This document shows, piece after piece, positions 1-6,722 of a stretch of 13,950 nucleotides of DNA (within the stretch, counting starts at the first letter, position 1; the number at the start of each line of letters is the position of its first letter). Position numbers and translations under genes: made by a program. The DNA is from M55B118 sp964501715 (GTDB lineage: Bacteria > Bacillota_I > Bacilli_A > Izemoplasmatales > Izemoplasmataceae). A model generated the notes under the pieces. The model saw only the letters and a program-made list of their open reading frames with translations, was not told where the DNA came from and did not search any database. The stretch is taken from the NCBI GenBank assembly GCA_964501715.1, contig CAZCTR010000026.1:1-13950 (forward strand). Direction: 5' to 3'.

Positions 1-225
1 ATTGAAAACACAGGCCTACTCAGAATCCTGCTCAACGGCAAAAAGGCCGCGGCTTTATTCAAGAAGCACAACCCGGACCTATTGTCCATGGCCCACACTT
101 TGCCCTCCACTTCACCCGCGAACGCGGCTTACCGCCTTCAGGACCTCATAAGGCACCGGACACCCGTTCTCAGACATGTTGGAGCTCATAAGGAAAGCCC
201 TTGGACCATAGACAAACCTTTTTGA
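1..225 (+). CDS. C-terminal end of an unrecognised protein (5' partial)
   Basis: Frame 1 is open from the window edge to a TGA at 223-225, giving the last 74 residues of a protein whose start lies outside the window. The visible part is basic and mostly helix-like at first (residues around LLNGKKAAALFKKHNPDLL), then richer in proline and histidine, and ends in DKPF. I do not recognise a family. The evidence for coding is the open frame, the C/G-rich third positions in its first half, and the spacing: the stop is 13 bases before the best start of the next gene, whose ribosome site follows directly. That suggests the two genes share a transcript. Other frames in this stretch are less convincing. 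Confidence 0.5.
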   Translation: MENTGLLRILLNGKKAAALFKKHNPDLLSMAHTLPSTSPANAAYRLQDLIRHRTPVLRHVGAHKESPWTIDKPF

Positions 226-238
226 AAGGATGATGTCC

Positions 239-430
239 ATGATCAGAAATCTTCATGTGAACCATGAGAATGGAGAGTGGGTGATCAAGTTCGGTGGAGA
301 CCGCAACCCCATCAGCACCGCGAAGACCCAGGAACAGGCCCTCAAATACGCCAGGCGCATCGCCGAGAATGAACGGTGCGAACTGATTGTCCATGATGAA
401 AAGGGCAAGGTCCAAAGCCTACACAAATGA
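239..430 (+). CDS. Small DUF2188-like protein
   Basis: This encodes a 63-residue soluble protein of unknown function. The pattern resembles the DUF2188 family: an N-terminal strand segment, a G-E-W-V-I-K strand, an 'A-x-T-x-E-x-A-hydrophobic-x-x-A-R' helix (here TAKTQEQALKYARRIA) and a closing strand ELIVHDEKGKV. Three in-frame ATGs lie at 230, 233 and 239. The ribosome site AAAGGA at 225-230 overlaps the first, sits too close to the second, and is 8 bases from the third, so 239 is chosen. The gene follows the partial upstream frame closely and ends 56 bases before a strong hairpin, so it is probably the last gene of its transcript. The family call rests on pattern memory and was not searched. 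Confidence 0.72.
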   Translation: MIRNLHVNHENGEWVIKFGGDRNPISTAKTQEQALKYARRIAENERCELIVHDEKGKVQSLHK

Positions 431-486
431 CTCCCTTGCATGCTTCAAGGCGTATTTTGACATGTGACTCATATGTCTTCACACTT

Positions 487-513
487 AAAAATCCCCTTCA
501 TAAGGGGATTTTT
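487..513. terminator. Bidirectional intrinsic terminator
   Basis: A perfect 12-base-pair stem (AAAAATCCCCTT with AAGGGGATTTTT) closes a 3-base loop CAT. The arm ends give a T run on either strand, so it can end the rightward DUF2188-like transcript (stop at 430) and the leftward membrane-protein transcript (stop at 542). Confidence 0.9.
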
Positions 514-541
514 AAAAGCAATGATTGTGCCGCGTATGGAA

Positions 542-958
542 TCATGCATCATCTTTCTTCCAGAGGCTCGCTATATGGGCAGCTGCGATGAAAAGGAAGA
601 AGATGCCTGTGAGCAAGGGCGCTGCCGTATCCGTGAGTCCACTGTCGAATATGGGGTCCCCGTAGAGCGTGAATGAGGGAACGATGAAAAGGACCGCCAA
701 TATTAGGAACCAGAACACATTCTTCCTCACGCTGTCCCTTCTGCCCATGTAGGCGTCCGCAAAGATCGAACGGGTCACATAATAGATGCCGGGGACTAAG
801 ATCAAGATGATCGTTTCCGCCATCGGTTCCGCCCAGAGCCCAAAGGTCGATTTCACCAGGGCGTTTGCGACCAGCATCACAAACAGGATCATCAGGGCGT
901 GGTGACTCAATTTGTAGTTCACAAAGGTTTGTCGCTCGTCATAGTGTTCATGTCTCAT
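542..958 (-). CDS. Four-helix membrane protein paired with an Xre regulator
   Basis: This is a 138-residue integral membrane protein of unknown function. It has a short charged N-terminus with a DERQ motif (residues 7-10), four predicted membrane segments (about 19-37, 48-68, 82-100, 113-133), a charged loop MGRRDSVRKN before the third, and a charged tail KKDDA. The layout resembles small membrane proteins of the DUF2178/DUF6773 type, which often sit beside a tiny HTH gene; that assignment is from memory. The start is set at 958 rather than the in-frame ATG at 967, because GGGAGG abuts the earlier ATG directly but lies 9 bases from this one. It overlaps the regulator gene by 11 bases, so the two are probably translated together. 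Confidence 0.75.
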   Translation of the reverse strand: MRHEHYDERQTFVNYKLSHHALMILFVMLVANALVKSTFGLWAEPMAETIILILVPGIYYVTRSIFADAYMGRRDSVRKNVFWFLILAVLFIVPSFTLYGDPIFDSGLTDTAAPLLTGIFFLFIAAAHIASLWKKDDA

Positions 959-1160
959 AATGATCATCCTCCCAGAATAGTGTATCCAAAGTATTGTCCA
1001 GAGCTTTTGCGATGCGCATGCAAAGATTCAATGTCGGGTTGTAGTCACCCTTCTCGATCAGGTTGATGGTCTGTCTTGTCACACCGACCTTCTTTGCCAG
1101 TTCTGCCTGGGTCATGTCCTTCATGGCCCGGGCGCTTTTCATTTTCAAGTTCTTTGCCAT
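948..1160 (-). CDS. Small Xre/Cro-type HTH transcriptional regulator
   Basis: This is a 70-residue, single-domain DNA-binding protein of the Cro/CI (HTH_3) class. The HTH runs from about residue 16 to 62, with the hallmark line TQAELAKKVGVTRQTINLIE followed by KG-x-YNPTL and an IAKALD helix. It has no sensor or dimerisation domain beyond this. Small HTH proteins of this type are commonly encoded with a membrane partner and control their own operon; here the partner starts 11 bases before the regulator's stop. The ATG at 1160 has a good ribosome site (GAGGTGATGAC before it). The AT-rich upstream region carries an 8-base inverted repeat at 1186-1212 that overlaps the likely promoter and could be the autoregulatory operator. 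Confidence 0.9.
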   Translation of the reverse strand: MAKNLKMKSARAMKDMTQAELAKKVGVTRQTINLIEKGDYNPTLNLCMRIAKALDNTLDTLFWEDDHYET

Positions 1161-1177
1161 GTCATCACCTCACCCAT

Positions 1178-1212
1178 ATATTATAATATCATTGTCTAAA
1201 TGTAAATGATAT
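1178..1212 (-). promoter_or_regulatory. Candidate promoter and operator of the xre-membrane pair
   Basis: On the minus strand, TTTACA (1206-1201) stands 17 bases before TAATAT (1183-1178), and an overlapping perfect TATAAT lies at 1185-1180. An inverted repeat, ATATCATT (1186-1193) with AATGATAT (1205-1212), spans the -35 and spacer. Its position suggests an operator for the adjacent HTH protein, but this is inferred from placement only. Confidence 0.4.
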
Positions 1213-1284
1213 ATTACAAAAAAACAGAATACATGATTAAAATGCACGGGTCATATAGTTTTCAAGTAAAATACATGACCTATT

Positions 1285-1290
1285 TATAAT
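1285..1290 (+). promoter_or_regulatory. Candidate -10 box of the ferritin promoter
   Basis: A perfect TATAAT lies 30 bases before the ferritin ATG. The -35 is poor: TTCAAG at 1261-1266 with an 18-base spacer. A weak -35 would fit a promoter that needs an activator or is controlled by a metal regulator, but no clear Fur or PerR box is seen. Confidence 0.4.
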
Positions 1291-1320
1291 TCAGTGTTAC
1301 ACTACATGTGAGGTGATGAT

Positions 1321-1824
1321 ATGAATCAAAAAATGATTGACGCACTGAACGATCAAATGAACTTCGAGTATTACTCGGCTCACATCTACCTGAGCATGGC
1401 GGCCTATGCGGGAGAACTCGGATTACCCGGTTTCGAACACTGGCTATTGACGCAGTATGAAGAAGAGGTCTTCCACGCCCAGAAATTTTACCATTACATC
1501 GTTTCCAGGGACGGCCGGGCTGTCATAAAGGGGTTTGAAGACCCCGAGATCGATTTCGGGTCGTTGCGAAAGATGCTCACGACAGCGCTTGACCATGAAC
1601 GCATCGTCACAAGCAAGATCAATGACCTTGTCTCGCTTGCCGCGGAGCTGCAGGACTACGCCACCCATAACTTCCTGCAATGGTATATTTCCGAACAGGT
1701 CGAGGAGGAAGAGACTTTTACCGACCTGATTCAAAAAGTGGATCTTGTCAAGGATGCAGGGCTCTACATTCTGGACAAGGAACTTGCCGAAAGGACCTTC
1801 ACTCCCCCTAAGTCTGATGATTAG
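1321..1824 (+). CDS. ftnA: Non-haem bacterial ferritin
   Basis: This is a cytosolic iron-storage protein that oxidises Fe(II) and stores it as a mineral core in a 24-subunit shell. Its 167 residues match the usual bacterial ferritin length. The ferroxidase ligands line up with those of E. coli FtnA: E16, E49 and H52 (in EEEVFHAQ), E94 (in DHERI), Q127 and E130, and the third-site acids E48, E126 and E129 are also present. There is no haem-ligand methionine pattern of bacterioferritin, and the HNFLQW segment is typical of ferritins. The ATG is preceded by GAGGTGATGAT. The gene stands alone between a divergent regulator and a strong terminator. The family is certain; the symbol is by analogy. 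Confidence 0.95.
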   Translation: MNQKMIDALNDQMNFEYYSAHIYLSMAAYAGELGLPGFEHWLLTQYEEEVFHAQKFYHYIVSRDGRAVIKGFEDPEIDFGSLRKMLTTALDHERIVTSKINDLVSLAAELQDYATHNFLQWYISEQVEEEETFTDLIQKVDLVKDAGLYILDKELAERTFTPPKSDD

Positions 1825-1830
1825 TAAGAT

Positions 1831-1870
1831 AAAACCGCGCACTCGCTCGATTCGGCGAGTGCGCGGTTTT
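1831..1870. terminator. Strong terminator after ferritin
   Basis: A perfect 16-base-pair stem (left arm 1831-1846, right arm 1855-1870) has an 8-base loop. The left arm begins AAAA and the right arm ends TTTT, so it can work in both directions. It lies between the ferritin stop (1824) and the convergent lipoprotein stop (1929). Confidence 0.92.
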
Positions 1871-1928
1871 CTATGCAAGCCTCTTGAGTGTCTTGTTCAA
1901 GATATGGCGACTAAAGTGTTCAGACGCT

Positions 1929-2813
1929 CTATTCCTCGTCTAGTCCGGAGAAGGGAGAGGTGAGGTCGATCCAGAAATATTCCAGATATCCGGGGGATGT
2001 GATCACCCTCGTGTCGGAAGGGAGGTGGATATGGTTCCCGCTGAAGCGGTGGAAACGCTCATCGCCACTCTCATAAACGAACCCGGCACGCCCTTCGCTC
2101 GAACGGCCGTTGAGCGAGTGGACCCAGTAACTCTGGACGACTTCGGCCCTCCCGATGGAATCGTACCACTTGAGCTCATAATCGATGGTCCCCTCGCCGC
2201 CCAGACTTTTCACCACATCGATGGCGGTGATGACACCATCCTTGAAGACATCATCACGGAGATGGTGAGGGGTCACCTCGACATCTTCATAGACTTCACC
2301 ATCGAGGATGACTTTCGGGATGATGAGGATGCCATCGTTGGCATCAAGCCGTCTCACTTCGGAGGCGTAGACATCATGGATGTCTTCAATCCTGTCCGCA
2401 TACCTCTGCGTGAAGGTGATGGTCATCCTGTCCTTGTAGGGATAAAGGTCCATCCTGAACACGCTGAATTCATCCCAACCGCCATCATAATGCACGTTGT
2501 ACCACCAATGGGACTCATCGTTCATGGCCGTGATGACATGGGTGTTCAACGACTGATCAAAATGGTATTCAAGCCCGAGGTTTTCCAGTCCGTCCAGATG
2601 TACGAGCACATCGAAGACGGAGAAATGCCCCTCTTGGAAAATGTCGCTTCTGAGGGTAGATACGGCATCGGGGTCGAAAGTGAAATCTCCAACCCCCTCA
2701 ATGGTCGCCTCTGCGAGAGATTCGTCCGTTTCCGTGACGTTCCCACCGCACGCGAACAGAGTGAGAATCATGATGAAGGAAAGTATGAACAAGCCCGGTC
2801 CATTCCTATACAT
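1929..2813 (-). CDS. Lipoprotein with two DUF4430-like segments
   Basis: This is a 294-residue exported protein. Residues 1-21 form a hydrophobic signal peptide ending in the lipobox L-F-A-C with C22 as the lipidated cysteine, so it should sit on the outer face of the membrane. Two segments resemble the DUF4430 fold. The first (about 60-135) has SVFDVLVHL, then THVITAM, then WWYNVHYDGG. The second (about 190-265) has TAIDVVKSLGG, then YELKWYD, then SYWVHSLNG. DUF4430 relatives occur in cobalamin- and surface-binding proteins, but no ligand can be assigned here. The ATG at 2813 has a modest ribosome site (TTAGGTGGTG). The gene is convergent with ferritin and has its own promoter. The lipoprotein call is firm; the domain call is tentative. 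Confidence 0.82.
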   Translation of the reverse strand: MYRNGPGLFILSFIMILTLFACGGNVTETDESLAEATIEGVGDFTFDPDAVSTLRSDIFQEGHFSVFDVLVHLDGLENLGLEYHFDQSLNTHVITAMNDESHWWYNVHYDGGWDEFSVFRMDLYPYKDRMTITFTQRYADRIEDIHDVYASEVRRLDANDGILIIPKVILDGEVYEDVEVTPHHLRDDVFKDGVITAIDVVKSLGGEGTIDYELKWYDSIGRAEVVQSYWVHSLNGRSSEGRAGFVYESGDERFHRFSGNHIHLPSDTRVITSPGYLEYFWIDLTSPFSGLDEE

Positions 2814-2838
2814 AGAGACACCACCTAACTACACCCCC

Positions 2839-2847
2839 ATCATAGCA
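2839..2847 (-). promoter_or_regulatory. Candidate extended -10 promoter of the lipoprotein gene
   Basis: TGCTATGAT on the minus strand matches the extended -10 form TGnTATAAT with one mismatch, and lies 25 bases before the lipoprotein ATG. No good -35 is seen, which is normal for extended -10 promoters. Confidence 0.4.
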
Positions 2848-2934
2848 TTTCATCCGGCTTGATCGATTCCAAACGCAATATATTGTTCATAGCCCTCATC
2901 ACGCTTTGTATGCCGGTTTCACGCAAGGATTGTT

Positions 2935-3627
2935 TCACCTCGAGGAACTTGAAACCTTTTTTGCGAGCCGTTGGCCCATTTTCACATAAAGCAAATAGAA
3001 AACGAAAAGGCTGATGGTCAGAAGACCTGCGAAATGATAGTGGCCCATCCAATCGAAATAAGTGAGGATGACATTCCGCTCATGCATGAAGAAGTAGCTT
3101 CCTAAACCGAAGGCCTCATTCAAGGGGATGAAGGTGAAGATGACCACCGCCATCAAAAAGGCGGAGATCACCGCGTCTTTGAAGGAGGGGGTGTAGTCCT
3201 CGAAACGGATCAACAAAAAAGGGATCACCGCGCCCACATAGTGGTCGATCAGAAAGATTTCATCCAGCAGCATGATATTCCGGGGGTGCCCCATCGGGAA
3301 AAAGACGGGCACGATGTTCGTAGAAGCGATGAAATAGACTAAGAAACGCATCCCTTTGGGACGCACAATCAGGTATATGAGACTTAGGATCGCAGCCAGA
3401 CGGGTTGGGAAGAAAGGGAACCTCACAGCCCCCTCAAGCACATACGGGATGATGTAGCGCGCACTGATGGAATAGAGGAGAAGAAGTGAGAAAACGGTAT
3501 ATAGCATCACCTTCTGACCCGTGCTGAAATGACGCTTCAGAAGCACGAAGGCAATGGTGAGAAGCGTCAAACCGATGGTCAATAGATAGATGAGATAAGG
3601 ATTGACGAAATCCAATGTATACATCAT
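2935..3627 (-). CDS. Seven-helix membrane protein, YwaF/TMEM164-like
   Basis: This is a 230-residue integral membrane protein with about seven hydrophobic segments (about 12-30, 40-56, 68-88, 94-110, 127-141, 151-168, 198-215). The pattern of FFPTRLAAILSL, an IDHYVGAVIPF segment and a basic tail fits the YwaF/TIGR02206 group of TMEM164-like proteins, whose length is similar. The bacterial function is unknown. GATGAGGGGG precedes two consecutive ATGs at 3627 and 3624; either may be used. Near the 3' end, codons 222-224 read GCA AAA AAG, which contains the A-AAA-AAG heptamer. The -1 frame stays open for 38 more residues to 2840, so the protein may have a second, longer form or the frame may be disrupted. 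Confidence 0.7.
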   Translation of the reverse strand: MMYTLDFVNPYLIYLLTIGLTLLTIAFVLLKRHFSTGQKVMLYTVFSLLLLYSISARYIIPYVLEGAVRFPFFPTRLAAILSLIYLIVRPKGMRFLVYFIASTNIVPVFFPMGHPRNIMLLDEIFLIDHYVGAVIPFLLIRFEDYTPSFKDAVISAFLMAVVIFTFIPLNEAFGLGSYFFMHERNVILTYFDWMGHYHFAGLLTISLFVFYLLYVKMGQRLAKKVSSSSR

Positions 3628-3644
3628 AACGCCCCCTCATCTTC

Positions 3645-3650
3645 ATTATA
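3645..3650 (-). promoter_or_regulatory. Candidate -10 box of the YwaF-like gene
   Basis: A perfect TATAAT on the minus strand lies 17 bases before the first ATG of the membrane protein gene. The -35 region is poor. With the his terminator upstream at 3733-3790, the gene probably has its own transcript. Confidence 0.4.
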
Positions 3651-3683
3651 ACAGACCATCAGGACCAGCTGTAACGTGGAGCG

Positions 3684-3718
3684 AAGGTTTTCATTGTGAT
3701 GTGGCGGTATGAAACCTT
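3684..3718. repeat. Inverted repeat in the gap between the YwaF-like gene and hisK
   Basis: AAGGTTTTCAT (3684-3694) and ATGAAACCTT (3709-3718) pair over 10 base pairs with one bulged T and a 14-base loop. No T run follows on either strand, so it is not a standard terminator. Apart from this, the -10 box and the his terminator, the 196-base gap shows nothing I can name. Confidence 0.5.
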
Positions 3719-3732
3719 GGCCCCTTTCCATG

Positions 3733-3790
3733 AAAAAACCCTCGAAGGAGCATCCAGCGATTATCAGGTCTTAGCATCTGCTTCAAGGGT
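3733..3790 (-). terminator. Probable terminator of the his operon
   Basis: On the minus strand the arm ACCCTTGAAG pairs with CTTCGAGGGT (one G-T pair) and is followed by TTTTTT at 3738-3733. The loop is 33 bases, long for an intrinsic terminator, and may fold further. It starts 34 bases after the hisK stop. Confidence 0.65.
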
Positions 3791-3823
3791 CATAGGGGTG
3801 TGGAGAACCGGTTCATGGACATG

Positions 3824-4615
3824 TCAAAGCGACACCCATCTGCACGTTCTGTTCACGAAATGACAAAATTGAGTGAACCCGGCACGCCTTAGGGTTTCCT
3901 TGGCCGCATCCATATCTCTCGCAGCGTCCTTTGGGTCATGTGCGTCGCTGCCGACTGTGACCTTCCTTCCCCCGAGGTCATGGAACCGTTTCAAAACAGC
4001 GGGTTTGGGATTGAAATCGTCAAGACCGTATTTCCAGTGTGCGGACGTGTTGATCTCGATGGCCTTGTCGAGTTCGACAAGGCGTCTGAGAATCTTGTCG
4101 ATGATATCCTTGTGCGTCTCGTAATCATAATCGCGCGGTTCACCCGGGACGTATCTCGAGATGTAGTCGATGTGGCCATAGACATCGAAATCCGTATAGG
4201 TCTCAAGGGACTCAAGCACCAGCTCGAAATACCTCCGGACACCCTTTTTCCGTCCGTAACGCTTGAAGAAGTCACCGTTGTGAAAATCGAGCCCGTCCCC
4301 CGCATGGAGGCTCATGATGACGAGGTCGAACGGGCGGGACAAGACGAGTGTGCGCATATCGTCCTCCACCGGACGCTGCCACCCCAGTTCGACTCCTACG
4401 CCGAAAGAGGTGCCGGCGTCGGATGCGTTCAGAGTATTCTTGGCCCTGAACAGCTTGTCGAAATCGGGAAAGGTGTCGAACAGGGGCACAGGCGAGGAGA
4501 AGTCGACGTGGTCGGTGAAGGTGACGGCGCTTAAGCGTCTTTTCGCATAAGCCTCGCATGTCGCGGCTTCGCTCGCGTCAGGGGACGCCACAGTGTGGAC
4601 GTGCTGGTCAATCAT
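3824..4615 (-). CDS. hisK: Histidinol-phosphatase, PHP family
   Basis: This enzyme hydrolyses L-histidinol phosphate to L-histidinol, the step before HisD, in the cytosol. Its 263 residues fit the PHP-type enzyme (HisJ in B. subtilis, HisK in Lactococcus), which is unrelated to the HAD phosphatase of E. coli HisB. Metal-binding motifs are in order: DQHVHT at the N-terminus, TFTDHVDF, SLHAGD, YGHIDY, INTSAHW and VGSDAH near the C-terminus. The start at 4615 is chosen because the MIDQHVHT start is canonical and an AAGAAGG site lies upstream; longer in-frame starts would extend into hisIE without homology. It overlaps hisIE by 8 bases and is the last gene of the operon. It supplies the phosphatase that the dehydratase-only HisB lacks. 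Confidence 0.93.
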   Translation of the reverse strand: MIDQHVHTVASPDASEAATCEAYAKRRLSAVTFTDHVDFSSPVPLFDTFPDFDKLFRAKNTLNASDAGTSFGVGVELGWQRPVEDDMRTLVLSRPFDLVIMSLHAGDGLDFHNGDFFKRYGRKKGVRRYFELVLESLETYTDFDVYGHIDYISRYVPGEPRDYDYETHKDIIDKILRRLVELDKAIEINTSAHWKYGLDDFNPKPAVLKRFHDLGGRKVTVGSDAHDPKDAARDMDAAKETLRRAGFTQFCHFVNRTCRWVSL

Positions 4616-5255
4616 CGGAGGGCCTTCTTTTCTTGAGGGCCTCACCGACTTCTTCGGGGGTGACCCCCTCGCTTGCCATGAGCACGAGGGTATGATAGAC
4701 AAGGTCGCTGATCTCCTCGGTCATCTCCTCTTTCGAGTGGTTTTTCGATGCGATGATGACCTCGCTTGACTCTTCGCCGACCTTCTTGAGGATCTTGTCA
4801 ATGCCTTCCTTGAAGAGATAGTTTGTGTAGGACCCTTCGACGGGACGACTTTTGCGTTCACGTACGACACTGTAGAGCTCCTCGATGATATCACCTGTGG
4901 AAGACTCTTCCGGCTGGTTTTCAAGCAGTGGATTGTGAAAGCAGCTTTTGCGGTTCTTGTGGCAGGCGACGCCGGTCTGTCTGACTTTGAGCAGGATGCT
5001 GTCGGCGTCGCAATCGTAGTAGGCCTCCCGCACCTCCTGGGTGTTTCCGCTTGTCTCCCCCTTGACCCAGAGGGCCTGTCTCGAACGGGAGTAGTAGGTG
5101 CCCCGTCCGGTCGTGAGGGTTTTCTCAAGCGCGTCCTTGTTCATGTAGGCGAGCATGAGGACCGAGCCGTCCTCGATGGACTGAACCACCGCGGGGACGA
5201 GGCCCGACCCGTCGAACCGGATGTTTTTGAGTGTGCGTGTGTCAATCGTTTCCAT
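4608..5255 (-). CDS. hisIE: Bifunctional phosphoribosyl-AMP cyclohydrolase / phosphoribosyl-ATP pyrophosphatase
   Basis: This 215-residue fusion catalyses steps 2 and 3 of histidine synthesis. The N-terminal HisI domain (about 1-112) shows YYSRSR, then D81-C82-D83-x-D85 and C98-H99 with C105, the zinc and magnesium ligands of the cyclohydrolase. The C-terminal HisE domain (about 123-212) shows the GEESSEVIIASKN and EISDLVYH acidic motifs of the pyrophosphatase. Domain order and length are as in usual HisIE fusions. The ATG at 5255 has an excellent ribosome site (AAGGAGGT, 5 bases before it). It overlaps hisF by 14 bases upstream and hisK by 8 downstream, consistent with coupled translation. 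Confidence 0.97.
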   Translation of the reverse strand: METIDTRTLKNIRFDGSGLVPAVVQSIEDGSVLMLAYMNKDALEKTLTTGRGTYYSRSRQALWVKGETSGNTQEVREAYYDCDADSILLKVRQTGVACHKNRKSCFHNPLLENQPEESSTGDIIEELYSVVRERKSRPVEGSYTNYLFKEGIDKILKKVGEESSEVIIASKNHSKEEMTEEISDLVYHTLVLMASEGVTPEEVGEALKKRRPSDD

Positions 5256-6024
5256 GGGTTACCTCCTTGATGGGGCGTACGTGCACGCCGGCTTTCAAAA
5301 GTGCCTCTTTGAGCCTTGGGATGGGGATGGTGCCGTAGTGGAAGACGCTCGCCGCAAGCAAACCGTCAGCCTTGCCTGATACGGCCCCTTCGATGAAATG
5401 TTCAATCGTGCCCGCACCGCCCGAAGCGATGATGGGGACATCGACAGCGGCTCTCAGGCGCTTTAGGAGCTCGATGTCGTACCCGCTTTTCATGCCGTCG
5501 GTGTCGATGCTGTTGATGACGATCTCCCCGGCGCCGAGCCGCGTACCCTCCTTGGCCCATTCCAAGGCGTCGAGCCCGGTGGGGGTCCGCCCGCCGTTGA
5601 TCAGGACCTCGTAGCTTCCGTCCTTTCGCTTCGCATCGATTGACAGGACGATGCACTGGCTTCCGAACCATTCGGCACCTTTCCTGATGAGGTCCGGGTC
5701 GAGGACGGCGCTTGAATTGAGCGAGACCTTGTCAGCGCCCTTTCTAAGGACATCCCTGATATCCCCGACACTCCTGAGTCCGCCGCCCACACTGAAAGGG
5801 ATCTGTATGGTCCTGGCGACTTCCTCCACGAAGCGCATGGAGATTTCCCGTTTCTCATGGGAGGCCGTGATGTCATAGAAGACCAATTCATCCGCTCCGG
5901 ATTCACTGTATCTTTTGCCGAGTGTGGCCGGGTCGTCCACATCGACGATGTCCTTGAACTGTGTGCCCTTGACGACGCGTCCGTCACGGACGTCAAGACA
6001 GGGGATTATCCGCTTCGCAAGCAT
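5242..6024 (-). CDS. hisF: Imidazole glycerol phosphate synthase, cyclase subunit
   Basis: HisF takes ammonia made by HisH and converts PRFAR to imidazole glycerol phosphate and AICAR. The 260-residue half-symmetric (beta/alpha)8 barrel carries both catalytic aspartates, D11 (PCLDV) and D130 (LSIDAK). It also has the phosphate-binding glycine motifs SVGGGLRS (78-85) and IASGGAG, and the conserved INSIDTDGMKSGYD loop. FYDITAS stands in place of the common FLDITAS, a mild change. Start and length are standard. It overlaps hisA by 19 bases and hisIE by 14. HisF and HisH form one heterodimer, and both genes are in this operon. Confidence 0.98.
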   Translation of the reverse strand: MLAKRIIPCLDVRDGRVVKGTQFKDIVDVDDPATLGKRYSESGADELVFYDITASHEKREISMRFVEEVARTIQIPFSVGGGLRSVGDIRDVLRKGADKVSLNSSAVLDPDLIRKGAEWFGSQCIVLSIDAKRKDGSYEVLINGGRTPTGLDALEWAKEGTRLGAGEIVINSIDTDGMKSGYDIELLKRLRAAVDVPIIASGGAGTIEHFIEGAVSGKADGLLAASVFHYGTIPIPRLKEALLKAGVHVRPIKEVTHGND

Positions 6025-6722
6025 GCCAGCGCCTCCTCGATATCGAGTGTTCCCTCGTAGATCGCCTTGCCGGTGATAACGCCTTCCAAAGAGAGTCTTC
6101 TGAGCGCCTCGATGTCCTGGATGGAGGCCACGCCCCCTGAGGCGACAACATTGACCCCCAGGGTGCCGAGTTTTTCATACATGGCTGTTTCCACACCGCT
6201 CAAGGTGCCGTCTTTCGCGATGTCCGTATAAATGAGAACGTTCGCCCCAAGCGCGACCATGCGCTTGGCGAAAGCGAAGGCGTCCACTTCGGAGTGCGAT
6301 GTCCATCCATCCGTCTTGACCAGGCCGTCCTCCGCGTCAATGGCCACGGCGATGCGTCCGGGATAGAGGGTGAGAAGCTTTTTGAGGGCGGCCTCGTCCT
6401 TGAGGGCCATGGATCCGATGATGATGCGGTCGACCCCTTTGGATAACAGGGCCTCGGCCCGGTTGATCGAGCGGATGCCGCCGCCGAGCTGGATCGGAAT
6501 CGAAAGCGCTGCGACCATGTCTTCGATCAGGGCGTCATTGACCATGGAACCGTCTTTTGCGCCGTTCAAGTCCACGACATGTAGGCGTTCCACCCCGGCT
6601 TTCTCGAAACGTAACGCGAGCGCTACCGGGTCATCGTCATACACGGTTTTTTGCTTGAAATCGCCCTTCAGAAGGCGGACGGCCTTCTTGTCGTAAAGGT
6701 CGATGGCTGGATAAAGTGTCAT
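6006..6722 (-). CDS. hisA: ProFAR isomerase
   Basis: HisA isomerises ProFAR to PRFAR, step 4 of the pathway. It is a 238-residue (beta/alpha)8 barrel related to HisF, with the catalytic D8 in YPAIDL, HVVDLNGA, the phosphate site QLGGGIRS, the second acid in VAIDAEDG, and TDIAKDGTLSG. The frame is open further upstream, inside hisH, but the ATG at 6722 gives the normal N-terminus and forms the classic ATGA overlap of 4 bases with the hisH stop, so the longer start is rejected. It lies between hisH and hisF, the usual order in Bacillota. Confidence 0.97.
   Translation of the reverse strand: MTLYPAIDLYDKKAVRLLKGDFKQKTVYDDDPVALALRFEKAGVERLHVVDLNGAKDGSMVNDALIEDMVAALSIPIQLGGGIRSINRAEALLSKGVDRIIIGSMALKDEAALKKLLTLYPGRIAVAIDAEDGLVKTDGWTSHSEVDAFAFAKRMVALGANVLIYTDIAKDGTLSGVETAMYEKLGTLGVNVVASGGVASIQDIEALRRLSLEGVITGKAIYEGTLDIEEALACLRSG

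Noticed and set aside
2025..2828. Long rightward open frame across the lipoprotein gene
   Set aside because: It is antisense to a well-supported lipoprotein with signal peptide and lipobox, is acidic and low in pattern, and has no family look.
2840..2935. Independent small gene after the YwaF-like gene (TTG or GTG start)
   Set aside because: A TTG start after GAGGTG would give only about 28 residues, and the region also holds the lipoprotein promoter; the frameshift-extension reading is as likely, so no separate gene is called.
4616..4702. 29-residue N-terminal extension of hisK
   Set aside because: It lies in the 3' end of hisIE and precedes the canonical MIDQHVHT start.
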